Positions 24,478 through 32,058 of a stretch of 64,000 nucleotides of DNA are shown here, in pieces (the stretch's first letter is position 1; every line of letters starts with the position of its first letter). A model generated the notes under the pieces. That model was not told where the DNA came from. It did no database searches and was given only the letters and a program-made list of their open reading frames with translations. Where the stretch lies: assembly GCA_023390555.1 (NCBI GenBank), contig JAEWCQ010000038.1:1-64000 (forward strand), given 5' to 3'. The DNA comes from Bacillota bacterium (GTDB lineage: Bacteria > Bacillota > Clostridia > Lachnospirales > Lachnospiraceae). The position numbers and the translations under genes were made by a program.

Positions 24478-25026
24478 ATGGACTATGATGACATCATTCG
24501 CACAAGGTACTCTGTCCGAACATACAGCCAAAGACCTGTAGAGCAGGAAAAACGAAACAAAATATTGGAGGCCGGCAGACTTGCCCCGACCGCCGGAAAC
24601 CGGCAGACGCAGCGGATTGTTGTGGTTGAGGGAGAGGAAGCAATGGAGAAGATGAAACAATGCACACCCTGCCATTTTGATGCACCTTTATTGTTTTTGG
24701 TGTGCTATGACAAGTCGGTAGAAAACAACAATCATTATGGAGATAAGCGTCCTTACGGACAGGTGGATGCCAGTATCGTACTCACATACATGATGCTGGA
24801 GGCTCATAATCTGGGCCTTGGAACCGTATGGGTTGGCCTTTTTAATCCCGAGCTGCTGCGGAAATCTTTTTGCATACCGGACCATTACGAAATCCTGAGT
24901 CTGATGCCGGCTGGCTATCCGGCTGCGGATGCAAAGCCAGGTAATATGCACAGTGAAAAATATCCTGTCGAACATACGGTGTTTTATGATTCCTTTGAAG
25001 AAAACGTAGTTTCAATAGAAGTGTGA
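24478..25026 (+). CDS. Nitroreductase-family FMN oxidoreductase
   Basis: The 182-aa protein has the nitroreductase fold with the N-terminal FMN-binding RTRYSVRTYS (about residues 8-17), LAPTAGNRQTQ (about 35-45) and GLGTVWVG (about 112-120). Such flavoenzymes reduce nitro compounds, quinones or other electrophiles using NAD(P)H. Substrate is unknown. It is divergent from the HxlR-type regulator and followed by its own terminator, so it forms a single-gene unit probably induced by redox or electrophile stress. Confidence 0.92.
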   Translation: MDYDDIIRTRYSVRTYSQRPVEQEKRNKILEAGRLAPTAGNRQTQRIVVVEGEEAMEKMKQCTPCHFDAPLLFLVCYDKSVENNNHYGDKRPYGQVDASIVLTYMMLEAHNLGLGTVWVGLFNPELLRKSFCIPDHYEILSLMPAGYPAADAKPGNMHSEKYPVEHTVFYDSFEENVVSIEV

Positions 25027-25090
25027 CCAGCGGAAGTCAGAAAGATATAAAAATTGCATTTCGTACAAAAATACGGATCGGTGCAAAAAA

Positions 25091-25118
25091 ACAGATGATT
25101 TGAATCATCTGTTTTTTC
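25091..25118 (+). terminator. Terminator after nitroreductase gene
   Basis: ACAGATGAT (25091-25099) and ATCATCTGT (25104-25112) pair perfectly around TTGA, followed by a run of T. This is a textbook intrinsic terminator; an A-run upstream may let it work in both directions. Confidence 0.92.
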
Positions 25119-25158
25119 TTTTTCTTAACAAAATATATATAAAATCTGGAAAGAAATA

Positions 25159-25167
25159 TGGTATGAT
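25159..25167 (+). promoter_or_regulatory. Extended -10 promoter of the greA-like gene
   Basis: TG then TATGAT (25162-25167) gives an extended -10 just 27 nt before the start codon. A -35 with good match is not visible. The UP region is AT-rich. Confidence 0.5.
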
Positions 25168-25193
25168 AGGACTGGTGGAAGGGGGTAGAACCA

Positions 25194-25697
25194 ATGCATG
25201 ATGAATTGACGGAAAAAGATATTGCGAAAATAGAAGAAGAGATTGAATACCGGAAGCTGGTCGTACGAAAGCAGGCGATTGAAGCAGTCAAGGAGGCCAG
25301 AGCACATGGAGATCTGAGTGAAAATTTCGAATACCATGCTGCCAAAAAAGATAAAAATAAAAATGAAAGCAGAATCCGTTATCTGGAGCGTATGATCAAA
25401 ACGGCGGTCATTGTAAAAGAGGATTCCAAAGAGGATGAGGTCGGACTGAATAATACCATAGAGATATATTTTGAGGAAGACGATCTCACAGAAACGTACA
25501 AGCTGGTTACGACTGTCCGCGGGAATTCCCTCGAGGGTAGAATCAGCATAGAATCACCGCTTGGCAAGGCACTTTTGGGACACAAGGCCGGCGACCGGGT
25601 CTTGATACAGGTGAACGAAACGTATGGCTATTATGTTGTCATTCGTTCAATTGAGAATACCATTGATGACGGCACGGATAAACTGAGAGGTTTTTAA
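25194..25697 (+). CDS. GreA/GreB-family transcript cleavage factor
   Basis: The 167-aa protein has the GreA layout: an N-terminal antiparallel coiled coil with the catalytic tip HGDLSENFEYHAAK (the Asp and Glu that help RNA polymerase cleave backtracked RNA), and a C-terminal FKBP-like domain (SPLGKALLGHKAGD, VIRSI). It is somewhat more divergent than canonical GreA and may be a second paralogue in this genome, or a transcription-repair type homologue. The preceding AAGGGGGT is a strong ribosome binding site. A small unknown gene follows. Confidence 0.88.
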   Translation: MHDELTEKDIAKIEEEIEYRKLVVRKQAIEAVKEARAHGDLSENFEYHAAKKDKNKNESRIRYLERMIKTAVIVKEDSKEDEVGLNNTIEIYFEEDDLTETYKLVTTVRGNSLEGRISIESPLGKALLGHKAGDRVLIQVNETYGYYVVIRSIENTIDDGTDKLRGF

Positions 25698-25747
25698 GAC
25701 CACAACAGATCAGAGACAGAAAAATGTCCGGGAATGGAAGGGTGAAT

Positions 25748-26005
25748 ATGAAGCAGGGTGAAGTGAAATTTACATATTCGGGGATATTGACAAAGAATCA
25801 GAAAAAAATCATTCGTGTTCGCTTCGAACGCGAAAAGAAATTGGGAATCGATTATGCAGAGGGGACGATTCCGGATTGTAAAATAGAAAAGCAGCAGGGA
25901 TTTACACCGAATGAGATTGAGCAGATGGAAGCCTACCTGGTGCAGGAAAAAGAGAATATTATTCAGGATGCAAGAAAGCTGAATAATATTATAAACTGGT
26001 TCTAA
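25748..26005 (+). CDS. Small uncharacterised protein
   Basis: I do not recognise this 85-aa protein. It is soluble, with a basic N-terminal half and an amphipathic C-terminal helix (NEIEQMEAYLVQEKENIIQDARKLNNI). The ATG at 25748 has GGAAGGGTG 3 nt upstream and is preferred to an upstream in-frame ATG at 25724. It starts 50 nt after the greA-like gene and may be cotranscribed with it. An ORF of this coding quality with a good ribosome binding site is likely real. Confidence 0.65.
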   Translation: MKQGEVKFTYSGILTKNQKKIIRVRFEREKKLGIDYAEGTIPDCKIEKQQGFTPNEIEQMEAYLVQEKENIIQDARKLNNIINWF

Positions 26006-26098
26006 GGGAAGCATCAGAGCAGATTCAAAGATCAATAAATGAATTACCGGTCATGACTGACAGTCTGAGCCGGATACTGCTGTATCGAGTTCTATTGG

Positions 26099-26127
26099 TT
26101 GACAATGCCATGGCTTCTATGTATAAT
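26099..26127 (+). promoter_or_regulatory. Riboflavin operon promoter (consensus)
   Basis: A perfect TTGACA (26099-26104), a 17-nt spacer and a perfect TATAAT (26122-26127) stand just before the FMN riboswitch. Transcription should start near 26134. Confidence 0.93.
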
Positions 26128-26144
26128 GAATGAAATTGAATAAT

Positions 26145-26251
26145 ATCTTCAGGGCAGGGTGAAAATCCCTACCGGTGGTAAAGCCCACGAGCCGTAAGGC
26201 ATGATTCGGTGAGATTCCGAAGCCGACAGTACAGTCTGGATGAAAGAAGAT
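26145..26251 (+). promoter_or_regulatory. FMN riboswitch (RFN element)
   Basis: The conserved RFN core is clear: P1 arms ATCTTC (26145-26150) and GAAGAT (26246-26251), AGGGCAGGGTGAAAATCCC, CCGGTGGTAAAGCCCACGAGC and GATTCGGTGAGATTCCGAAGCCGACAGT. Binding of FMN should favour the downstream terminator and shut off riboflavin synthesis. It directly precedes ribD-ribE-ribBA-ribH. Confidence 0.97.
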
Positions 26252-26285
26252 AAACACGTACATATTTATGTATCCTGTATAATTG

Positions 26286-26319
26286 CTCTGAAATGATTCT
26301 ATCGTTTCAGAGTTTTTTT
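26286..26319 (+). terminator. Expression-platform terminator of the FMN riboswitch
   Basis: CTCTGAAATGA (26286-26296) and TCGTTTCAGAG (26302-26312) form an 11-bp stem with one G-U pair and a 5-nt loop, followed by seven T. Spacing after the RFN element is that of a classic transcriptional off-switch. Confidence 0.9.
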
Positions 26320-26320
26320 A

Positions 26321-26378
26321 TTCTATAGGAAATACCTTGTTGCATTAACGTGCGAAAGCTATGATTTTCCTATCGAAT
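26321..26378. repeat. Post-terminator repeat element, copy 1
   Basis: A stretch of about 58 nt directly after the terminator T-run begins TTCTATAGGAAATACCTTG and ends in the inverse ATTTTCCTATCGAA, so its ends can pair. Related sequence follows two other terminators, at 31917 and 38703, sharing GGAAA, CTT and GTGC blocks in order. It is probably a small dispersed or vestigial element; its role is unknown. Confidence 0.5.
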
Positions 26379-26410
26379 AAAAGCTTTATAGGAATATTGT
26401 AACGCGGAGA

Positions 26411-26440
26411 AATGCCTTGAACGATATTGTTCAAGGCATT
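26411..26440 (+). terminator. Second hairpin in the rib leader, close to ribD
   Basis: AATGCCTTGAAC (26411-26422) and GTTCAAGGCATT (26429-26440) make a perfect 12-bp stem with a 6-nt loop and a weak TTATAT tail, ending about 10 nt before the AGGAGG ribosome binding site of ribD. It may be an additional terminator or influence ribosome access. Confidence 0.75.
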
Positions 26441-26461
26441 TTATATGATAGGAGGTGCGTT

Positions 26462-27592
26462 TTGAGTGACGAAGATTATATGCAAGCAGCTCTGAAGCTT
26501 GCTGAAAAGGGATGTGGATGGGTGAATCCGAATCCAATGGTGGGAGCAGTGATTGTCAAAGACGACTATATGATTGGAATGGGTTATCATCAGCGTTATG
26601 GTGAACTTCATGCAGAGCGTCAGGCCATTTCCAACTGTACAGAGTCTCCGCAGGGAGCAGTCCTGTATGTAACATTGGAGCCATGCTGTCATTTTGGAAA
26701 GACACCGCCATGTACCGAAGCCATTATTGAAAGTGGCATCCGGCGTGTGGTAATTGGTTCATTCGATCCGAATCCAGTCGTGGCAGGCAAGGGAGTTCAA
26801 ATTTTACGCCAGCATGGAATTGAGGTAACAGAGGGAGTGATGCAGGAAGAGTGTATTCAGCTCAATGACGTATTCTTCCACTTTATGCAGAGAAAAACAC
26901 CTTATGTTGTAATGAAATATGCAATGACAATGGATGGGAAAATAGCGGCCTGTTCCGGACAATCGAAATGGATCACTGGGAAATCAGCGCGTGAACGTGT
27001 TCAGAAAGACAGACATCGGTATTCCGGGATAATGACGGGGGCTGGCACGATTCTTTCGGACAATCCCCTGTTGACCTGCCGGCTGCCTGACTGCAAAAGC
27101 CCCGTACGTATTATTTGTGATACACAGCTGAAAACACCGTTTCAATCAAATGTTGTGCAAACGGCAAGGCAGTACCAGACAATTCTGGCAACTTGCTGTA
27201 CGGATCGCAGGAAAGTACGGGCATATCAGGAAATGGGATGTGAGGTTCTGGTTGTGTCAAGGAAAGATGGTCATGTTGATTTGAAGGAGCTGATGATTGC
27301 TTTGGGAAAAAGGGGAATTGACAGTATTCTGTTAGAAGGGGGCGAAACGTTGAACTGGTCTGCGCTTTCTGGTGGTATCGTCCATAAAGTACAGGTATAT
27401 CTTGCACCAAAGCTGTTTGGGGGCACCAAAGCGAAATCTCCGATTGGAGGGATCGGTGTTTGGGCACCGCAGGAAGCCTATCGGCTTATGCCGCCGCTGG
27501 TTACTTTATTGGGGGAGGATATTCTTTTGGAAAGTGAGGTGATTACATGTTTACCGGAATCATTGAAGAATCCGGAATCATCCGGAATATAA
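26462..27592 (+). CDS. ribD: Bifunctional riboflavin deaminase/reductase RibD
   Basis: RibD deaminates and then reduces the pyrimidine intermediate of riboflavin synthesis. The N-terminal deaminase has the zinc set His50 and Glu52 (HAE) with Cys75 and Cys84 (PCCHFGKTPPC); the C-terminal reductase begins near KTPYVVMKYAMTMDGKIA and includes LLEGG. TTG 26462 fits the family start and AGGAGGTG upstream; an ATG at 26417 lies inside the leader hairpin. The end overlaps ribE by 46 nt in another frame. Confidence 0.95.
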   Translation: MSDEDYMQAALKLAEKGCGWVNPNPMVGAVIVKDDYMIGMGYHQRYGELHAERQAISNCTESPQGAVLYVTLEPCCHFGKTPPCTEAIIESGIRRVVIGSFDPNPVVAGKGVQILRQHGIEVTEGVMQEECIQLNDVFFHFMQRKTPYVVMKYAMTMDGKIAACSGQSKWITGKSARERVQKDRHRYSGIMTGAGTILSDNPLLTCRLPDCKSPVRIICDTQLKTPFQSNVVQTARQYQTILATCCTDRRKVRAYQEMGCEVLVVSRKDGHVDLKELMIALGKRGIDSILLEGGETLNWSALSGGIVHKVQVYLAPKLFGGTKAKSPIGGIGVWAPQEAYRLMPPLVTLLGEDILLESEVITCLPESLKNPESSGI

Positions 27593-28185
27593 AAAAAGGT
27601 ACACACTCTGCGGTCCTGACCATAGCTGCAACTATCGTTTTGGAAGATATGAAACTGGGCGATAGCATAGCGGTAAACGGCATTTGTTTCACGGTTACGT
27701 CTCATACAAATGCTGCATTTACAGTAGATGTTATGCACGAAACAATCCTTCGTTCTTCTTTTGGCAGTCTTTCTGCTGGTGCGGCGGTCAATCTGGAACG
27801 TGCCATGCCGGCCTGCGGGAGGTTTGGAGGACATATGGTTACCGGACATATTGACGGAACAGGTGTGATTCGTTCGATTCAGAGGGATGAGAATGCAGTT
27901 TGGTATCGCATTAGAGCGCAAGCGGGAATGTTACGTTACATAGTCGAAAAAGGCTCGATTGCGGTTGACGGCATTAGTTTGACCGTTGCGAACATATCGG
28001 ATGCTGATTTTGGTGTATCAGTGATTCCGCACACCGCAGAAAATACCACATTGCTCCAAAAACGGGTAGGAGATACGGTGAATTTGGAAAATGACTGTGT
28101 TGGAAAATATATTGAGAAATTTCTTGGTGAAACGCCCAGATCAACAAAAATAACAAAAGGCTTCCTCGCAGAAGCCGGATATTAG
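27547..28185 (+). CDS. ribE: Riboflavin synthase, alpha subunit
   Basis: This enzyme dismutates two lumazine molecules into riboflavin and a pyrimidine. The 212-aa protein has two lumazine-binding repeats, the first beginning MFTGIIEESG and the second around MVTGHIDGTG near residue 98. It overlaps the ribD end by 46 nt, which suggests translational coupling, and ribBA follows after 8 nt. Confidence 0.96.
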   Translation: MFTGIIEESGIIRNIKKGTHSAVLTIAATIVLEDMKLGDSIAVNGICFTVTSHTNAAFTVDVMHETILRSSFGSLSAGAAVNLERAMPACGRFGGHMVTGHIDGTGVIRSIQRDENAVWYRIRAQAGMLRYIVEKGSIAVDGISLTVANISDADFGVSVIPHTAENTTLLQKRVGDTVNLENDCVGKYIEKFLGETPRSTKITKGFLAEAGY

Positions 28186-28193
28186 GAGGAACC

Positions 28194-29411
28194 ATGTTTC
28201 AATTCAATGCAATTGAAGACGCACTTGATGATTTGCGTCAGGGAAAAATCATAATAGTAACAGACGATGAGAGCAGAGAAAATGAGGGGGATTTTATCTG
28301 TGCCGCCGAGTTTGCCACTACAGAAAATGTAAACTTTATGGCAGCGCACGGCAAAGGGCTGATCTGTATGCCCATGAGCATTGCGCTTTGCCAGAAGTTA
28401 CATCTCCCACAAATGGTAAATGGCAACACGGATAACCACGAAACGGCATTTACGGTTTCGATTGATCACAGGAATACCGCAACGGGAATCTCTGCAGAAG
28501 AACGCGGTATTACAGCCCGTGCCTGTGCAGACGAAACTGCAAAACCGGAAGATTTCCGCCGGCCCGGGCACATGTTTCCGCTGGCTGCCAAACAAAACGG
28601 AGTACTGGAACGTAACGGTCATACGGAGGCGACGGTTGATTTGCTAAGGCTTGCCAATTTAAAAGAATGTGGTCTGTGCTGTGAGATTATGCGGGAGGAT
28701 GGCACAATGATGAGAACACCCGAATTAATCGAACTGGCACGCAAATGGAATTTAACGTTCATTACGATCAGGGAATTGCAAAATTATCGTAAAAAGCATG
28801 ATAAATTGGTGGAACGTGTTGCGGTCACCAGAATGCCGACCAAATATGGAGAGTTCGAAGCGTATGGGTATATTAACAAACTGAATGGGGAGCATCATGT
28901 TGCACTGGTCCGCGGAAATATTGGAGATGGGAAGAATCTTCTGTGCCGTGTCCATTCGGAGTGTCTGACGGGAGATGCTTTTGGCTCTCTCCGCTGTGAC
29001 TGCGGTCAGCAGTTTGCGGCGGCAATGACACAGATTGAGCAGGAGGGACGCGGTATCCTTCTCTATATGCGTCAGGAGGGGCGCGGGATCGGACTGATGA
29101 ATAAATTGCGTGCATATGAATTGCAGGATAGTGGGCTGGATACGCTTGAAGCGAACCTGGCGCTGGGATTTGACGGTGATTTGAGGGAATATTTTATCGG
29201 TGCCCAGATACTTCGGGATCTGGGTGCAAAAACGCTGCGGCTGTTAACAAATAATCCGGACAAAGTTTATCAGCTTTCCGATTTCGGGATGGAAATTGCA
29301 GAAAGGGTAACGATTCAGATGCGTGCTACAGCGCATGATTTGTTTTACCTCCGAACCAAGCAATCCAAAATGGGTCATATATTAAATTATGAAAGGAAGG
29401 AGAAGAAATGA
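28194..29411 (+). CDS. ribBA: Bifunctional DHBP synthase/GTP cyclohydrolase II
   Basis: RibBA makes both committed precursors of riboflavin: dihydroxybutanone phosphate from ribulose 5-phosphate and the pyrimidine from GTP. The N-terminal RibB domain (about residues 1-200) has DDESRENEGDFICAA; the C-terminal RibA domain has zinc ligands HSECLTGDAFGSLRCDCG and RQEGRGIGL. The 405-aa length is normal for the fusion. The stop overlaps the ribH start by 4 nt. Confidence 0.97.
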   Translation: MFQFNAIEDALDDLRQGKIIIVTDDESRENEGDFICAAEFATTENVNFMAAHGKGLICMPMSIALCQKLHLPQMVNGNTDNHETAFTVSIDHRNTATGISAEERGITARACADETAKPEDFRRPGHMFPLAAKQNGVLERNGHTEATVDLLRLANLKECGLCCEIMREDGTMMRTPELIELARKWNLTFITIRELQNYRKKHDKLVERVAVTRMPTKYGEFEAYGYINKLNGEHHVALVRGNIGDGKNLLCRVHSECLTGDAFGSLRCDCGQQFAAAMTQIEQEGRGILLYMRQEGRGIGLMNKLRAYELQDSGLDTLEANLALGFDGDLREYFIGAQILRDLGAKTLRLLTNNPDKVYQLSDFGMEIAERVTIQMRATAHDLFYLRTKQSKMGHILNYERKEKK

Positions 29412-29872
29412 TGAATCTCTATGAAGGAAAATTTGTATCAAAGGACATGACAATTGGTATCGTCGTTGCTCGTTTTAATGAATTCATAACCGCTAAGCTG
29501 CTTTCCGGTGCATTGGATGGGTTAAAGCGGCATGATGTGCCGGAGGATCATATTGATGTGGTGTGGGTTCCCGGAGCGTTTGAAATTCCGCTGATTGCGT
29601 CAAAAATGGCAAAAAGCAGGAAATATGATGCTGTTATTTGTCTGGGAGCAGTCATTCGTGGAAGCACCAGCCATTATGACTATGTGTGCAATGAGGTTTC
29701 AAAAGGTATCGCACAAATAGCGCTTGCCAATGATCTTCCCGTATTGTTTGGTGTACTTACAACCGATAATCTGGAACAGGCATTGGAACGTGCCGGAACA
29801 AAAGCCGGCAACAAAGGATTTGACAGTGCTGTAAACGCCATTGAAATGATTAATCTGATGCGTGCATTTTAA
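29408..29872 (+). CDS. ribH: 6,7-dimethyl-8-ribityllumazine synthase
   Basis: RibH condenses the pyrimidine with dihydroxybutanone phosphate to give lumazine, the substrate of RibE; it forms large icosahedral or pentameric shells. The 154-aa protein carries VARFNEFITAKLL, VWVPGAFEIPL, LGAVIRGSTSHYDYV and the C-terminal AGTKAGNKG. It is the last gene of the rib operon, followed by a gap before fruR. Confidence 0.97.
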   Translation: MMNLYEGKFVSKDMTIGIVVARFNEFITAKLLSGALDGLKRHDVPEDHIDVVWVPGAFEIPLIASKMAKSRKYDAVICLGAVIRGSTSHYDYVCNEVSKGIAQIALANDLPVLFGVLTTDNLEQALERAGTKAGNKGFDSAVNAIEMINLMRAF

Positions 29873-30039
29873 TCCATTCTTTATATGGCATTTTGACGGA
29901 TGGGAATAAAATACAAAGTACATTTCTCTGAGCAGAACTTTACCGGAATTGCTTTTCTCACTCTAAGGTGTGCCGTCTGCAGGCAGGTATAGCTAAAAGA
30001 GCTTTGGTAATAATAAACAAAAAGTGTTCTGCACCTTCG

Positions 30040-30085
30040 TGAATGAATATGAATGAAAACGATTGACTTTGAACGAATTTGAACG
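30040..30085. promoter_or_regulatory. Repeated operator motif upstream of fruRK
   Basis: The motif TGAAYGAATNTGAAYG appears twice, at 30040-30055 and 30070-30085, exactly 30 bp apart (about three helical turns). One copy is upstream of the -35 and the other lies in the spacer of the promoter below. Repeats of TGAAYGAA type are usual for DeoR-family sugar regulators, so FruR autoregulation is likely. The rest of the 29873-30039 gap shows no gene. Confidence 0.7.
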
Positions 30086-30091
30086 TATAAT
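30063..30091 (+). promoter_or_regulatory. fruRK promoter
   Basis: TTGACT (30063-30068) and TATAAT (30086-30091) are spaced by 17 nt. The spacer holds the second operator copy, so a bound repressor would block RNA polymerase. Confidence 0.9.
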
Positions 30092-30133
30092 AAAAAAATA
30101 ATAAAAGGAAGAATCAGTTGCGGAGGGATAATT

Positions 30134-30883
30134 ATGCTGGCACAAGAGCGGTTTGCCATCATTCTAAATATGCTGGAACAAAGCGGCAGTGTGACGGTCC
30201 ATAGTCTGATGAAAGAGCTGAATACATCAGAATCCACCATTCGGAGAGATCTGAATACATTGGATACCGCAGGAAAACTTTCAAAAGTTTTTGGCGGTGC
30301 GGTCTTAAGGGCAACTACGTACAGCACCAGAGAGGATGACGTATTTTCGAGAAAAGAGATGAACCGGGAAGAGAAAAGCAAGATTGCAAAATATGCGGCA
30401 TCGCTGATTGCGGCGGAAGATTTTGTCTATCTGGACGCAGGAACGACTACCGAGTTGATGATCGATTTCATTCTGTCAAAATCAGCAACATTTGTGACAA
30501 ATGCGGTGTCACATGCAAAGAAGCTTGCCTATATGGGATGCAAAGTTTACATTTTGGGTGGAGAATTCAAAGCTGCGACAGAAGCAATTGTAGGTGATGA
30601 AGCGATGGAATCGCTTACCAAGTATCATTTTACCAAAGGTTTCTGGGGTGCGAATGGTGTGAGCGTACAGAATGGCTTTTCCACACCGGATGTCAAAGAG
30701 GCAATGATTAAGAAAAAATCCATGGAAAATTGTCAGGAGCGTTATATACTCTGCGACAGCAGTAAATTTTCAAAAACCTCCTGTGTCACCTTTGCTCCCT
30801 TCGAGCGTGCAACGGTTCTGACCAGTAGGCTCAAGCAGGAAACCTATCGAAAATACAAAAATATTGTGGAGGTGAACGAATGA
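30134..30883 (+). CDS. fruR: DeoR-family regulator of fructose use
   Basis: The 249-aa protein has an N-terminal DeoR helix-turn-helix (residues 5-55, VTVHSLMKELNTSESTIRRDLNTLD) and a C-terminal sugar-phosphate-binding domain of the DeoR sensor type (DAGTTTELMIDF, GGEFKAATEAIVGDEA). It most likely senses fructose 1-phosphate, since fruK follows with a 4-nt overlap. Two repeated operators lie upstream. No PTS fructose permease gene follows, unlike in many fruRKA operons. Confidence 0.92.
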   Translation: MLAQERFAIILNMLEQSGSVTVHSLMKELNTSESTIRRDLNTLDTAGKLSKVFGGAVLRATTYSTREDDVFSRKEMNREEKSKIAKYAASLIAAEDFVYLDAGTTTELMIDFILSKSATFVTNAVSHAKKLAYMGCKVYILGGEFKAATEAIVGDEAMESLTKYHFTKGFWGANGVSVQNGFSTPDVKEAMIKKKSMENCQERYILCDSSKFSKTSCVTFAPFERATVLTSRLKQETYRKYKNIVEVNE

Positions 30884-31794
30884 TCTATACAGTAACGTTT
30901 AATCCATCACTGGATTATGTTGTGGATGTGCCGGATTTTCAGGTTGGAAGAGTGAACCGCACCAAGCGGGAGATTCTTTATCCGGGTGGAAAGGGCGTCA
31001 ATGTTTCCATCGTGTTAAAGCATCTTGGATACGAAAATACGGCATTTGGATTTCTGGCGGGTTTTACCGGAGAACATATTGAAGGACTTTTAAAAGAAGA
31101 AGGCATTGCGACAGATTTTATTCAGGTACAAAAGGGATATTCCAGAATCAATGTGAAGCTTCGGGCAGCAAAGGAAACGGAGATCAACGGTCAGGGTCCG
31201 GAAATCGCATCGGATGATATCCGCAAGCTCTATCAGAAGCTGGACAATTTGAAAAAAGGCGATGTACTGGTACTTGCAGGAAGTATCCCGGATGTGATGC
31301 CGGAATCCATGTATATGGATATTATGGAACACCTGCAGGACCGGGGATTGAAAATTGTTGTGGATGCGACAAAAGATCTGCTGTGTAATGTGCTGAAATA
31401 CCATCCGTTCCTGATTAAGCCGAATAATCATGAACTTGCGGAAATATTTCAGGTGGAGTTAAACGGAAAGACAGATGTCATCGTATACGCAAAGAAGCTT
31501 CAGGATATGGGTGCAGAAAATGTGCTGGTATCGATGGCCGGTGAAGGGGCGGTACTGGTTACGAAAGATGGAAGTATCTATGAGAGCGAGGCACCCGCCG
31601 GAATAGTCCGAAATTCCGTAGGTGCAGGGGATTCGATGGTGGCAGGGTTTCTTGCCGGATATCTGCAGACAGAAGATTATGCCCAGGCTTTTCAGATGGG
31701 GGTTTGTACCGGAAGCGCAAGCGCATTCTCAGATACACTCGCGACCAGAGAAGAGGTAGAACGTTTGTTAGAACGACACAAATTTCATTTTTAG
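30880..31794 (+). CDS. fruK: 1-phosphofructokinase (PfkB family)
   Basis: FruK phosphorylates fructose 1-phosphate to the 1,6-bisphosphate. The 304-aa protein has the PfkB signatures YPGGKGVNVS near residue 36 and VRNSVGAGDSMVAGFLAG near the C-terminus, with the catalytic Asp in GAGDS. Start overlaps fruR. A close alternative would be tagatose-6-phosphate kinase, but the FruR neighbour favours fructose. Confidence 0.92.
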   Translation: MIYTVTFNPSLDYVVDVPDFQVGRVNRTKREILYPGGKGVNVSIVLKHLGYENTAFGFLAGFTGEHIEGLLKEEGIATDFIQVQKGYSRINVKLRAAKETEINGQGPEIASDDIRKLYQKLDNLKKGDVLVLAGSIPDVMPESMYMDIMEHLQDRGLKIVVDATKDLLCNVLKYHPFLIKPNNHELAEIFQVELNGKTDVIVYAKKLQDMGAENVLVSMAGEGAVLVTKDGSIYESEAPAGIVRNSVGAGDSMVAGFLAGYLQTEDYAQAFQMGVCTGSASAFSDTLATREEVERLLERHKFHF

Positions 31795-31874
31795 GAAGAG
31801 GAAGTCACAGTGATTCAGACGTTTTGAAATTTCGTAAAGAAAACCTGTGATGAGTTCACATAATCGTATCGTTC

Positions 31875-31913
31875 AAAAAAGATATCTGCCGTACTTTGGC
31901 AGATATCTTTTTT
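31875..31913. terminator. Bidirectional terminator after fruK
   Basis: GATATCTGCC (31881-31890) and GGCAGATATC (31898-31907) form a 10-bp stem with a 7-nt loop, with an A-run before and T-run after. It is a strong terminator. Confidence 0.93.
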
Positions 31914-31916
31914 GAT

Positions 31917-31964
31917 TCACAGGAAAGATCTTGTTGCGTTGAGGTGCAAACCTTACGATTCCAC
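31917..31964. repeat. Post-terminator repeat element, copy 2
   Basis: After the T-run, CACAGGAAAGATCTTGTTGC and GTGCAAA...TACGATT repeat, in the same order, the blocks AGGAAA, CTTGTTGC, GTGC, AA and GATT seen at 26321-26366. The two copies differ at many positions, so they are old or loosely constrained. Confidence 0.5.
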
Positions 31965-31966
31965 GG

Positions 31967-31991
31967 AGTGTGAGCAAAGCTCACACTTTTT
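31967..31991 (+). terminator. Second hairpin upstream of the two-component operon
   Basis: AGTGTGAGC (31967-31975) and GCTCACACT (31979-31987) form a 9-bp stem with a tight AAA loop and a T-tract. It is another terminator, perhaps a backup for fruK read-through. Confidence 0.85.
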
Positions 31992-31993
31992 AA

Positions 31994-32022
31994 GTTTCCC
32001 CCCTGTTTCTTTGGGGGGAAAC
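31994..32022 (+). other. C6/G6 hairpin before the response-regulator gene
   Basis: GTTTCCCCCC (31994-32003) and GGGGGGAAAC (32013-32022) form a perfect 10-bp stem 36 nt before the start codon, with no T-run. It may be an operator, an attenuator or an mRNA-stabilising leader. No promoter is clear here. Confidence 0.65.
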
Positions 32023-32058
32023 ATGATATTCTGAGAAGACAGAGGCAGGAGGTTTTGA

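Noticed and set aside
26417..26461. Longer ribD start at 26417
   Set aside because: The ATG lies inside the leader hairpin and has no ribosome binding site; TTG 26462 has AGGAGG and fits the family start.
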